Positions 36,160-43,657 of a DNA stretch of 49,046 bases are shown here, one piece after another. Each line of letters starts with the position of its first letter. Positions within the stretch are counted from its first letter, which is position 1. This stretch comes from Enterovibrio qingdaonensis (lineage in GTDB: Bacteria; Pseudomonadota; Gammaproteobacteria; Enterobacterales; Vibrionaceae). The DNA lies in NCBI RefSeq assembly GCF_028683135.1, contig NZ_JAJUBB010000030.1, forward strand, positions 1-49,046, in the 5' to 3' direction. The notes below the pieces were generated by a model that saw nothing but the letters and a program-made list of their open reading frames with translations, did not search any database and was not told the origin of the DNA. The position numbers and the translations under genes are program-made.

Positions 36160-36554
36160 AGAATGAGTGGAAAAAAGGACTGGTGCTATTTAGTGCCATG
36201 CTAAGCCCTTTGGCGATGGCTGACTGGCAAGTTGACGTCAATTTTAAATTGGATCGCGCGGGTAAACATCATAGTGCGCAAAGCTCGGTTTCACTGGTGC
36301 CGGGTGAGGAAACGGTGTTGTTCGACAATGGCACCATGAGCGGATCACTGATCGGTAAGGCTGAATTACTCGAAGTGACTGCGGATGAAGTTAAGATTTC
36401 TCTGGTCGTGCAAGAGCAATGTGACGATGGCGCATGGCGCACCATTATGTCGCCTGTTGTCAGTGCTGGTTTGAACTGCCCAGCGTCTATCAACGCCAGC
36501 AACGAACACTTGGATGAATTTGCTTCACTAGAAGTGGAAATTACGTCCGTTTAA
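36156..36554 (+). CDS. Small exported protein of unknown function
   Basis: The 132-residue protein has a signal peptide (MKNEWKKGLVLFSAMLSPLAMA, cleavage near residue 22) and a mature part rich in beta strands: WQVDVNFKLDRAGKHHSAQS, VSLVPGEETVLFDNG, KISLVVQEQCDDGAW and FASLEVEITSV. Two cysteines (in EQCDD and LNCPAS) may form a disulfide in the periplasm. I do not recognise the family. The start overlaps the DUF2919 stop (ATGA), so the two are coupled. Confidence 0.75.
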   Translation: MKNEWKKGLVLFSAMLSPLAMADWQVDVNFKLDRAGKHHSAQSSVSLVPGEETVLFDNGTMSGSLIGKAELLEVTADEVKISLVVQEQCDDGAWRTIMSPVVSAGLNCPASINASNEHLDEFASLEVEITSV

Positions 36555-36706
36555 TCAATTCTTTAACGATCTTAAACAAAGTATCGGCACAATCGTGGCA
36601 TTATGCTTTCCTCATCTTTGGAGATGCCGCGTCGCCGATGACTTTTCACTCTTCCCCTTCTCTGCGGAAAGAACACGTCATTTATTGCCATACGGCTCTC
36701 CAAAAA

Positions 36707-36749
36707 ATACCCATAACGCGAACGTTGTATCGTCAGGTTATTTGGGTAT
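36707..36749. repeat. Short imperfect palindrome upstream of the DyP peroxidase gene
   Basis: ATACCCATAAC (36707-36717) and GTTATTTGGGTAT (36737-36749) pair over 11 bases with a two-base bulge. The ends resemble those of the 140-bp element at 23270-23410. It lies 58 bp before the gene and could be a decayed copy or an operator. Confidence 0.5.
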
Positions 36750-36806
36750 GAAAATTAACTATCAGACATAAGAAGCTGATAAAGCAGTATTTATCTGGAG
36801 GATACC

Positions 36807-37706
36807 ATGGCAATTTCTCAGCCAGCCATTGTGGCCGACGCCGGGCCATTTGCGCTTTACGTGTTGTTTAAAGTAACCGGGTCTGCAGCCGCAGTAAAAT
36901 CACGTTGTGGTGCGTTGCACCAGCTTGTTGACGACATAAATGCCACCCAACCGGGCGCGGAAATGAAAGCGGCCGTGTCGTTTACGCCGGCATTTTGCAA
37001 GGAAAATGGTATAGCAACACCAGAAGACTTCCAGTCGTTCCGTCTGTTGGGAGAGGGCGATACTCAAGCCCCTGTTACTGATTGCGATTTTCTTGTTCAC
37101 GTACATTCAACGCGCCACGATCTTAACTTCTTTTTGTTGCGTAAGTTTGTCTCTGATATCGCGTCAGACGTGTCCATTGTTGATGAAACCTACGGTTACC
37201 GCTACTTGGATTCTCGCGACATGACGGGGTTCATTGACGGCACGGAAAACCCAGAAGGTGAAGAGGCACGTCGCGATGTGGCAATCATTGCCGATGGTGA
37301 ATGTGCAGGTGGCAGTATGGTGATGCTTCAGCGCTATATTCACCGTTTGGACGCGTGGGAGCCTTTGTCGCTCAAGCAACAAGAAAAAATCATCGGGCGC
37401 ACAAAGCCTGATTCTATTGAGCTGGAAGACGTGCCTGCCACCTCACACGTTGGCCGTGTTGATATCAAAGAAAACGGCAAAGGCCTCAAGATGGTTCGCC
37501 ACAGCCTACCTTATGGCTCTGTATCTGGCGATCACGGCCTGTTGTTTATTGCATACTGCCATACACAGCATGTGCACCGTACGATGCTTGAAAGCATGTT
37601 TGGGGAACGTGATGGCAAAACGGACATGATGTTACGCTTCACCCAACCTGTGACAGGTGCGTACTTTTTTGCTCCGTCAATGGATGCCCTTTCTGCGATG
37701 GCTTAA
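36807..37706 (+). CDS. yfeX: DyP-type heme peroxidase (YfeX-like)
   Basis: The 299-residue dye-decolorising peroxidase is equal in length to E. coli YfeX. The distal catalytic Asp144 is in the GxxDG motif (GFIDGTENPEGEEARR), the probable proximal heme ligand is His214 (ATSHVGRVD), and Arg231 precedes HSLPYGS. No signal peptide or Tat motif is present, so it acts in the cytoplasm. YfeX-type enzymes oxidise porphyrinogens and other small molecules with peroxide. The ATG at 36807 follows CTGGAGGATACC. Confidence 0.94.
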   Translation: MAISQPAIVADAGPFALYVLFKVTGSAAAVKSRCGALHQLVDDINATQPGAEMKAAVSFTPAFCKENGIATPEDFQSFRLLGEGDTQAPVTDCDFLVHVHSTRHDLNFFLLRKFVSDIASDVSIVDETYGYRYLDSRDMTGFIDGTENPEGEEARRDVAIIADGECAGGSMVMLQRYIHRLDAWEPLSLKQQEKIIGRTKPDSIELEDVPATSHVGRVDIKENGKGLKMVRHSLPYGSVSGDHGLLFIAYCHTQHVHRTMLESMFGERDGKTDMMLRFTQPVTGAYFFAPSMDALSAMA

Positions 37707-37724
37707 ACCGCCTAAGCAACAGAT

Positions 37725-37752
37725 AAAAGCACTCTTTGGAGTGCTTTTTTTT
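37725..37752 (+). terminator. Terminator after yfeX
   Basis: AAAAGCACTC, loop TTTG, GAGTGC followed by eight T. It isolates the glycan operon from upstream transcription. Confidence 0.9.
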
Positions 37753-37946
37753 CGCCCGCTTTTTCTCACTTGGCTTTTCCCTGTGATGAAACATGATCAG
37801 TCTTCGCTTTTGTAACAGGGAGTAAAATTATCCAGTAAATCCCGCTCGACCCTTTTTTCAGCTATGCGATGATTTCGCCATCAAAAACCCGATGGGCCAA
37901 TGACGTGCTCATTAACGGGAAATAAAAAGACGTGCTGGAGTTAAAC

Positions 37947-38246
37947 ATGAACATAGTTGCCATTACCGCTTGCCCTTCTGGCGTTGCCCACACTTATATG
38001 GCGGCGGAATCTCTCGAACAAGCAGCAATTGCTCGAGGCTGGACCATCAAAGTGGAAACCCAAGGAGCCTTGGGTGCAGAGAACGAAATCTCCGCCGACG
38101 ATGTTGCTCGTGCAGATGCCGTGATCCTGACAACCGACATTGAACTAAATGGCACAGCGCGTTTTGAAGGTAAGAAGGTTATCCAAAGCACGGTGAAGCG
38201 TTTGGTTGTGAATCCATCGGAAGCACTGGACGCTGTGGAGGCCTAA
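37947..38246 (+). CDS. Stand-alone PTS EIIB protein, fructose class
   Basis: The 99-residue protein is a complete fructose-family (type 2) EIIB domain. The phosphorylation loop is ITACPSGVAHTYMAAESLEQ with Cys9, followed by KVETQGALGAENEISADDV and ADAVILTTDIEL. Such domains normally pass phosphate from EIIA to a sugar carried by EIIC. No EIIA, EIIC or HPr gene is in the window. The ATG at 37947 follows GGAG; the upstream frame start at 37932 is not needed. Its stop is two bases before the GH2 start, so the two are coupled. It may complete a PTS encoded elsewhere, or sense phosphoryl flow to control the operon; this is inference. Confidence 0.88.
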   Translation: MNIVAITACPSGVAHTYMAAESLEQAAIARGWTIKVETQGALGAENEISADDVARADAVILTTDIELNGTARFEGKKVIQSTVKRLVVNPSEALDAVEA

Positions 38247-38248
38247 TC

Positions 38249-40705
38249 ATGAGTCAATTCAATCTTGATGGCGTATGGCAACTATCATCGCTAACTAATC
38301 CAGACGTTACCGCACCAATTACATTACCAGGCGATGTTCACTCTGCACTGTTAGCCGCAGAGATCATTCCTGATCCATACCTTGGCTGTAACGAAACCCA
38401 AGTGCAATGGGTCGGCGAACACGACTGGCAAATGACCCGTACGTTTAACATCGACGCAAACGTACTTGAAGCACAGCAAGTCGACCTGATCCTGAGCATG
38501 GTAGATACCATGGCGCAGATTGAGGTAAACGGCGTAACGGCACTGCATTGCAGCAATATGTTCCGCCATTACCGTCGCGACATTCGTCCGTTGCTACGTG
38601 AGGGCGAAAACTACATTTGTGTAACGTTAAATCGCGCCGATATCGAAGCCAAAGCCCGCGCTGAACGCTTACCGTTCCCTGTGCCATGGGCGGTGGGCAA
38701 CAACCAAGTGCCTCACATGAACACACTGCGTAAAACCCAGTGTCATGCAGGTTGGGATTGGGGCATTTGCCTGCTGGTTAGCGGTATTTATGACAGCATC
38801 CGTATTCAGCCAATTTCGCAAGCCCGCTTGAATGATGTTCGCACTCGTCAGGAGTGGCAGCAAGACGGTCAGTGTACTGTGATTGCCTCAATCACCGCTG
38901 ATGTATTGGAAGGCTCAGAAGCGCAAGTGGCAGAGTGTGAATTGATCTCGCCAGCGGGCGAACGCCAATCTATTACCGCAGAACTTGCAGGTGGCAAAAC
39001 GGAAATGCGCTTCACCGTACAAAATCCGCAACGCTGGTGGCCAGCAGGTTATGGCGAACAACCGCTTTACCAATTGAGCGTGTCGCTAGATGGGCAATTG
39101 GTAGAGAAGCAACTGGGGCTTCGTGAGCTGACTGTCGATACGTCAGAAGACGACGCTGGCGCAGCCATGACCTTTGTGGTCAATGGCAAAGCCGTCATGG
39201 CGAAAGGCGCAAACTGGATCCCGCTAGATGCCATGCCAGGTAAACAAACCCCTGAGCAGTACCGTCGTCTGTTAGAAGATGCGAAAGCTGCCAACATGAA
39301 CATGATTCGTGTGTGGGGCGGTGGCATGTACGAGCGAGATGTGTTCTACCGTTTGTGTGATGAGCTCGGTCTGTTGGTATGGCAAGACTTGATGTTCTCG
39401 TGTGCGCTGTACCCGTCAACACCTGATTTCTTAAACGATGTTCGTCAAGAGATCACAGAGCAGGTGCGTCGCCTGAGCGATCACCCATCTTTGGCTCTGT
39501 GGTGTGGCGACAATGAGGTTATCGGTGCCATTGGTTGGTACCCAGAGTCTAAGAGTAATCGCGAAAAATACGTGGTGAACTACGACCGCCTGAACCGTGT
39601 TCTGCAAGAAGTTGTTGAAACAGAAGATCCAAGCCGTCGCTTCTGGGCGAGCTCCCCGTGCAATGGTGAGCTGGACTTTGGTGACGCATGGCACGACGAC
39701 AATAAAGGCGACATGCACTTTTGGGATGTGTGGCATTCCGGTAAATCGTTTGATGCTTACCAAAGCATCAAACCGCGTTTTTGCAGTGAGTTTGGTTACC
39801 AGTCTTGGCCTTCGCTACCAACCGTAAAAACCTTTGCGGCGAAAGAAGATTGGAACGTAACGTCACCCACTTTTGAACAGCATCAGAAGAACGGTCGCGG
39901 CAACAGCATCATCACTGAAATGTTTACGCGCTACTTCCGCTTCCCTGTCGATTTTGCACAGATGCTTTATCTCAGTCAGGTACAGCAGGCTTTGGCAATT
40001 AAAACCGCAAGTGAATACTGGCGTGCGAATAAACCCGTTTGCCGCGGCATTCTTTACTGGCAATTGAATGACTGTTGGCCAGTGAGTTCTTGGTCGAGCA
40101 TTGAGTACACGGGGCGCTGGAAGCAACTTCATTACCACGCGAAACGTTTCTTTGCGCCACAACTCGCCGTCTTTATTGATGATGGTGAAACCCTGAAGCT
40201 CAATGTCATCAATGATGAACACCGTCAGGTGGAAGCGAAAGGGCAGGTCACCTGGTATGACTGGCAAGGTGAAGTGATTGATACCTGGCCTGTTGAAGCA
40301 ATGCTCGAAGAAGACGGTAACCAAGTGCTGTGGCAATGCGATCGAAATGTGATTGTAGAGCGTAAGCACGAAGGCTTCTTCTTCGTTGATATGGTCTGCG
40401 ATGGGCAGACGATTTCAAACACCTGGTTTGATGATGTGTATAAGCGTTTACCGCTGCCAAATGCCAAGGTAGACGCCAATGTCGTTGAACAAGATGGCGC
40501 GATCACCGTGACCTTAACCACCGATAAGCCCGCGTTCTTTGTTCACCCTGAGTTTGAAGGGGAAGGACGTTTTAACGATTCGAGCTTTACGCTGATGCCG
40601 TGCCGCCCTGTGACATTAACTTACACAGGTACAGCATCGGCAGAAGAAATAAGTTCAAAACTGTCGATTTATCACTTAGCGCAAAGCTATACCCCAACAC
40701 ACTAA
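38249..40705 (+). CDS. Glycoside hydrolase family 2 beta-mannosidase, cytoplasmic
   Basis: The 818-residue enzyme has the GH2 order: sugar-binding jelly roll (about 1-190), immunoglobulin-like domain (about 195-300), TIM barrel (about 310-660) and C-terminal beta domains. The acid/base is Glu423 in WCGDNEVIGA and the nucleophile Glu514 in RFCSEFGYQSWPS, 91 residues apart (93 in the Bacteroides BtMan2A beta-mannosidase). HAGWDWG near residue 166 and IRVWGGGMYE at 353 are typical of beta-mannosidases. It removes non-reducing beta-1,4 mannose, as in Man-GlcNAc2 of N-glycans or mannooligosaccharides. No signal peptide is present, so the substrate must be imported. GH2 exo-glucosaminidase is less likely because the acid/base motif is NE. 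Confidence 0.92.
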   Translation: MSQFNLDGVWQLSSLTNPDVTAPITLPGDVHSALLAAEIIPDPYLGCNETQVQWVGEHDWQMTRTFNIDANVLEAQQVDLILSMVDTMAQIEVNGVTALHCSNMFRHYRRDIRPLLREGENYICVTLNRADIEAKARAERLPFPVPWAVGNNQVPHMNTLRKTQCHAGWDWGICLLVSGIYDSIRIQPISQARLNDVRTRQEWQQDGQCTVIASITADVLEGSEAQVAECELISPAGERQSITAELAGGKTEMRFTVQNPQRWWPAGYGEQPLYQLSVSLDGQLVEKQLGLRELTVDTSEDDAGAAMTFVVNGKAVMAKGANWIPLDAMPGKQTPEQYRRLLEDAKAANMNMIRVWGGGMYERDVFYRLCDELGLLVWQDLMFSCALYPSTPDFLNDVRQEITEQVRRLSDHPSLALWCGDNEVIGAIGWYPESKSNREKYVVNYDRLNRVLQEVVETEDPSRRFWASSPCNGELDFGDAWHDDNKGDMHFWDVWHSGKSFDAYQSIKPRFCSEFGYQSWPSLPTVKTFAAKEDWNVTSPTFEQHQKNGRGNSIITEMFTRYFRFPVDFAQMLYLSQVQQALAIKTASEYWRANKPVCRGILYWQLNDCWPVSSWSSIEYTGRWKQLHYHAKRFFAPQLAVFIDDGETLKLNVINDEHRQVEAKGQVTWYDWQGEVIDTWPVEAMLEEDGNQVLWQCDRNVIVERKHEGFFFVDMVCDGQTISNTWFDDVYKRLPLPNAKVDANVVEQDGAITVTLTTDKPAFFVHPEFEGEGRFNDSSFTLMPCRPVTLTYTGTASAEEISSKLSIYHLAQSYTPTH

Positions 40706-40722
40706 AACGTCTGGAAAGAGAA

Positions 40723-40752
40723 GGTTATTGGCGATGTTTATCGCCAATAATC
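40723..40752 (+). other. Intercistronic hairpin without T-tract, between the GH2 and receptor genes
   Basis: TTATTGGCGA, loop TGTTTA, TCGCCAATAA (40725-40750) is a perfect 10-bp stem, extended by G-C/G-T outside. No T run follows. It may block 3' exonucleases or mark an RNA processing site, separating expression of the enzyme from the importer. Confidence 0.6.
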
Positions 40753-40774
40753 CGGCTTCGTACACCTTGAATAG

Positions 40775-40796
40775 CGTGATCAGTCAATTAATCACG
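40775..40796. promoter_or_regulatory. 22-bp palindrome upstream of the receptor gene
   Basis: CGTGAT, ten bases, ATCACG. The spacing is too wide for a CRP site. It could be a repressor operator for a second promoter before the receptor gene, or a second RNA hairpin. Confidence 0.4.
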
Positions 40797-40883
40797 TTAG
40801 ACAAAGGCAGTATCAGTCAGCCTCAACCAACGATGCCGTGTGCAGGGATTTAGCCATAACGTAATTTGAAGTAAGGACACCCA

Positions 40884-42542
40884 ATGCTTAGCAAAACGAA
40901 ACTTGCCGCCATTGTGCTGGCTGCGTTAACCGCGCCAACCGCTATTGCTGCAGAGAGACACGAGCTGACCATCGTTTCGGATTTTTATCCAACCATGATC
41001 AGAAACTTCAACCCTTTCCTGTCTACCACCTTGCGTACGACGACGGACTTCATCTACGAGCCTTTGGTGATTTTCAACCAGATGCACGGGAACAAACCAG
41101 TTATGCGTTTGGCGAAGGATTACTACCTGTCAGAAGATCTGATGCAGGTAACCTTCGAAATGCGAGAAGACGTCAAGTGGTCTGACGGTAAGCCGCTTAC
41201 GGCGGAAGACGTTGTCTATTCGTTTGCGCTAATCAAAGAAAAGCCTGAGCTAGATCCAAAGGGCATGGACACCTGGGTGAAGTCAGTACGACAAGATGGC
41301 AACAAGGTTATCTTTGATCTGACAGAAGTGAACACCAATGTCCCTTACGAGATTTCGACCATTCCAATCGTGCCTAAACACATTTGGGAAACAATTGAAG
41401 AGCCTGAGCTTTTCACCAACGAAAACCCAGTGGGCTCGGGGCCGTTTACCGAAATTGATACCTTTACCCCTCAACTCTACATTCAGTGTCGTAACCCGCA
41501 TTACTGGGACAATGACAACCTGGATGTCGACTGTTTGCGAGTTCCTCAAATCGCGAACAATGATCAACTGCTGAGCAAGATCATTAAGTCTGAGCTGGAT
41601 TGGTCAGGTGCCTTTATTCCTGATATCGACATGATTTATTCAGCGAGAAGCCCGCACCACAAATACTGGTATCCAGCGGCTGGCCCACAATCTTTCATGT
41701 TGAACTTCAATTCGCCGCATCCTGGCAACAATGAAGCGATCAACAATATCGATTTCCGCCGCGCGTTCTCAATGTCGATTGACCGCCAAAAAATCATCAA
41801 TATCGCTTTCTATGGTAACGGCGTAGTGAATGACTATGCGTCTGGCCTTGGCAAAGTGTTTGATTTCTGGGCGAACAAAGACACCTACAACCAATACAAG
41901 GGTTACAACACCTTCAGCGTAGACAATGCCAAAGCGCAGCTTAAAGAAGCGGGCTTTGTCGACATCGACGGTGACGGGTTTGTGGAAACGCCGACTGGCA
42001 AACAAATTGAGCTAGAACTGCAATCACCTACTGGTTGGACAGACTTTAACAATGCAGTTCAATTAGGTGTCGAACAGCTACAAAAAGTGGGCATTAAAGC
42101 GAAAGCGCGCACTGCTGACTTTGCGGTGTACAACCAAGCGATGCTTTCTGGTACCTACGATGTGGCGTACACCAACTATGTTATTGGTGCAGACCCTCAC
42201 CGCTACTGGAACCGTGCGTTCCACTCTCGCTATCAGGAAGGACAAAACGCCCCTCGCTATGCGATGCATTTCTTCCAAAATGATGAGCTAGATACCTTGC
42301 TGGACAGCTTCTACAAAACGGACAAGCAAGAAGAGCAGATGCAAATCGCCCATAAGATTCAAAAGATCATCGCAGAGAACCAAGTCACCGTTCCTGTAAT
42401 GTCTGGCGTGGATGTGTATCAGTTCAATGAAAGCCGCTTTACTGGCTGGTGGAATGAAGAAAATCCAAAAGGCCGCCCAATGTCTTGGGCGGGTGTACCA
42501 GAGCGTTTATTGCATGTTCTGGACTTAAAACCTAAAGCCTAA
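40884..42542 (+). CDS. ABC importer substrate-binding protein, chitooligosaccharide-binding-protein-like (family 5 SBP)
   Basis: The 552-residue periplasmic receptor starts with a signal peptide (about 1-22, ending PTAIA). The mature sequence ELTIVSDFYPTMIRNFNPFL, TTDFIYEPLVIFNQMHGN, TPQLYIQCRNPHYWDNDNLD, DCLRVPQIANNDQLLSKI and FTGWWNEENPKGRPMSWAG closely follows the Vibrio chitin-oligosaccharide-binding protein (CBP) of the chitobiose importer. The fold is that of dipeptide/oligopeptide receptors that in vibrios and Thermotoga also bind beta-linked oligosaccharides. The ligand is probably a GlcNAc-containing oligosaccharide or glycopeptide. A good AAGGA ribosome site lies upstream. High expression relative to the permeases is suggested by the hairpin that follows. 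Confidence 0.93.
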   Translation: MLSKTKLAAIVLAALTAPTAIAAERHELTIVSDFYPTMIRNFNPFLSTTLRTTTDFIYEPLVIFNQMHGNKPVMRLAKDYYLSEDLMQVTFEMREDVKWSDGKPLTAEDVVYSFALIKEKPELDPKGMDTWVKSVRQDGNKVIFDLTEVNTNVPYEISTIPIVPKHIWETIEEPELFTNENPVGSGPFTEIDTFTPQLYIQCRNPHYWDNDNLDVDCLRVPQIANNDQLLSKIIKSELDWSGAFIPDIDMIYSARSPHHKYWYPAAGPQSFMLNFNSPHPGNNEAINNIDFRRAFSMSIDRQKIINIAFYGNGVVNDYASGLGKVFDFWANKDTYNQYKGYNTFSVDNAKAQLKEAGFVDIDGDGFVETPTGKQIELELQSPTGWTDFNNAVQLGVEQLQKVGIKAKARTADFAVYNQAMLSGTYDVAYTNYVIGADPHRYWNRAFHSRYQEGQNAPRYAMHFFQNDELDTLLDSFYKTDKQEEQMQIAHKIQKIIAENQVTVPVMSGVDVYQFNESRFTGWWNEENPKGRPMSWAGVPERLLHVLDLKPKA

Positions 42543-42550
42543 TGTTGTTT

Positions 42551-42583
42551 AGGAAGCATATGTTCGCATGTGCTTCCTATTTT
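42551..42583 (+). terminator. Intra-operon hairpin/attenuator after the receptor gene
   Basis: AGGAAGCATATG, TTCG tetraloop, CATGTGCTTCCT forms a 12-bp stem with one G-T pair, followed by ATTTTCT. It can act as a leaky terminator or 3' stabiliser giving more receptor than permease. Confidence 0.72.
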
Positions 42584-42668
42584 CTCGTTAATTCATACCG
42601 CTAAGCGTAATAGAAATGGGCATGCCTGTTTTTATATGCGCCGGGTTAACTGTATCTGAGGATAAGGT

Positions 42669-43655
42669 ATGGCCTTTTTTCTTCGACGGCTTTCATTTTA
42701 TTTAATGGCATTGTTGTTTGCCGCCACGCTGAATTTTATTTTGCCCCGTGCGATGCCGGGTGATCCCGTCACCATGATGTTTGCGAATGCAACCGCAGAA
42801 GTGACACCAGAGCGTATCGAGTCCATGAAAAAGCTGTTGGGCTTTGTGGATGGTCCTTTATACGAGCAATACTTTTCTTACCTTGGCAATATTTTCACCG
42901 GAAACTGGGGCTTATCAATTAAGTACTACCCGATCACGGTTAACGAGCTACTGGGAAGTGCAGTCGGCTGGTCTTTATTTTTAACAGGTTCAGCAATCAT
43001 TTTGGCGTTTTGTATCGGTTCGGTGCTTGGCATTTTTGCCGCTTGGCGTCGCGGTAGCCATTACGATTCGTTTATTTCACCCAGCATGCTGGTGGTGCAA
43101 TCCGTCCCTTCGGTGGTAGTCGCTATGCTGGTGCTCTACACCTTCGCGATTGGCCTTGAATGGTTCCCATCGGGCAATGCTTACACCGTAGGTACCCAGC
43201 CGGATTGGGGTAGTTGGGCGTTCTATAAAGACGTTGCCTACCACGCCGTTCTGCCGCTGTTCTGTGCCACGATCGGACAGATTGGTGGCTTCCTCATCAG
43301 CATGCGTAACAACATGATTAACTTGCTCAATGAAGACTTTATCACCATGGCGAAAGCCAAGGGCTTGAGTGAAAACCGTGTTGTATTCAATTACGCCGCC
43401 CGTAACTCCATGCTGCCAAGCGTGACAGCTCTGTCTATGGCATTGGGTTCGGCGATCAGTGGCCAACTTATTGTTGAAATGATTTTCAACTACCCCGGCT
43501 TGGGCACCGTGTTACTTAACGCGATCCACGCTCGTGACTACCAAGTGCTGCAAGGGCAGTTGCTGTTAATGACCATGTTTATGTTGTTCTTCAATTTCCT
43601 CGCAGATCTGATGATCGTGTATCTCGACCCTCGCTTGCGCAAGGGAGGTAAATAA
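42669..43655 (+). CDS. ABC importer permease 1 (DppB-like)
   Basis: The 328-residue protein starts MAFFLRRLSFYLMALLFAAT and LNFILPRAMPGDPVTMMFAN, the DppB/OppB N-terminal pattern. Six membrane helices and the cytoplasmic EAA-type loop (NEDFITMAKAKGLSENRVVF, then NYAARNSMLPSVTALSM) couple to the ATPases. With permease 2 it forms the channel for the imported oligosaccharide or glycopeptide. GAGGATAAGGT precedes the ATG. The next gene starts two bases after the stop codon. Confidence 0.93.
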   Translation: MAFFLRRLSFYLMALLFAATLNFILPRAMPGDPVTMMFANATAEVTPERIESMKKLLGFVDGPLYEQYFSYLGNIFTGNWGLSIKYYPITVNELLGSAVGWSLFLTGSAIILAFCIGSVLGIFAAWRRGSHYDSFISPSMLVVQSVPSVVVAMLVLYTFAIGLEWFPSGNAYTVGTQPDWGSWAFYKDVAYHAVLPLFCATIGQIGGFLISMRNNMINLLNEDFITMAKAKGLSENRVVFNYAARNSMLPSVTALSMALGSAISGQLIVEMIFNYPGLGTVLLNAIHARDYQVLQGQLLLMTMFMLFFNFLADLMIVYLDPRLRKGGK

Positions 43656-43657
43656 TC

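Noticed and set aside
37782-37799. Possible CRP site upstream of the PTS IIB gene
   Set aside because: Only the left half TGTGA matches; the right half is ATGAT instead of TCACA, so it is not convincing.
39863-40369. 168-codon frame on the minus strand inside the GH2 gene
   Set aside because: Antisense to conserved TIM-barrel and C-terminal sequence of the beta-mannosidase.
38249-40705. GH2 enzyme as exo-beta-D-glucosaminidase for chitosan
   Set aside because: Those enzymes carry an Asp as acid/base; here the motif is DNE with Glu423, as in beta-mannosidases. Not fully excluded without assay.
40775-40796. CRP site before the receptor gene
   Set aside because: GTGA and TCAC are 12 bases apart instead of 6.
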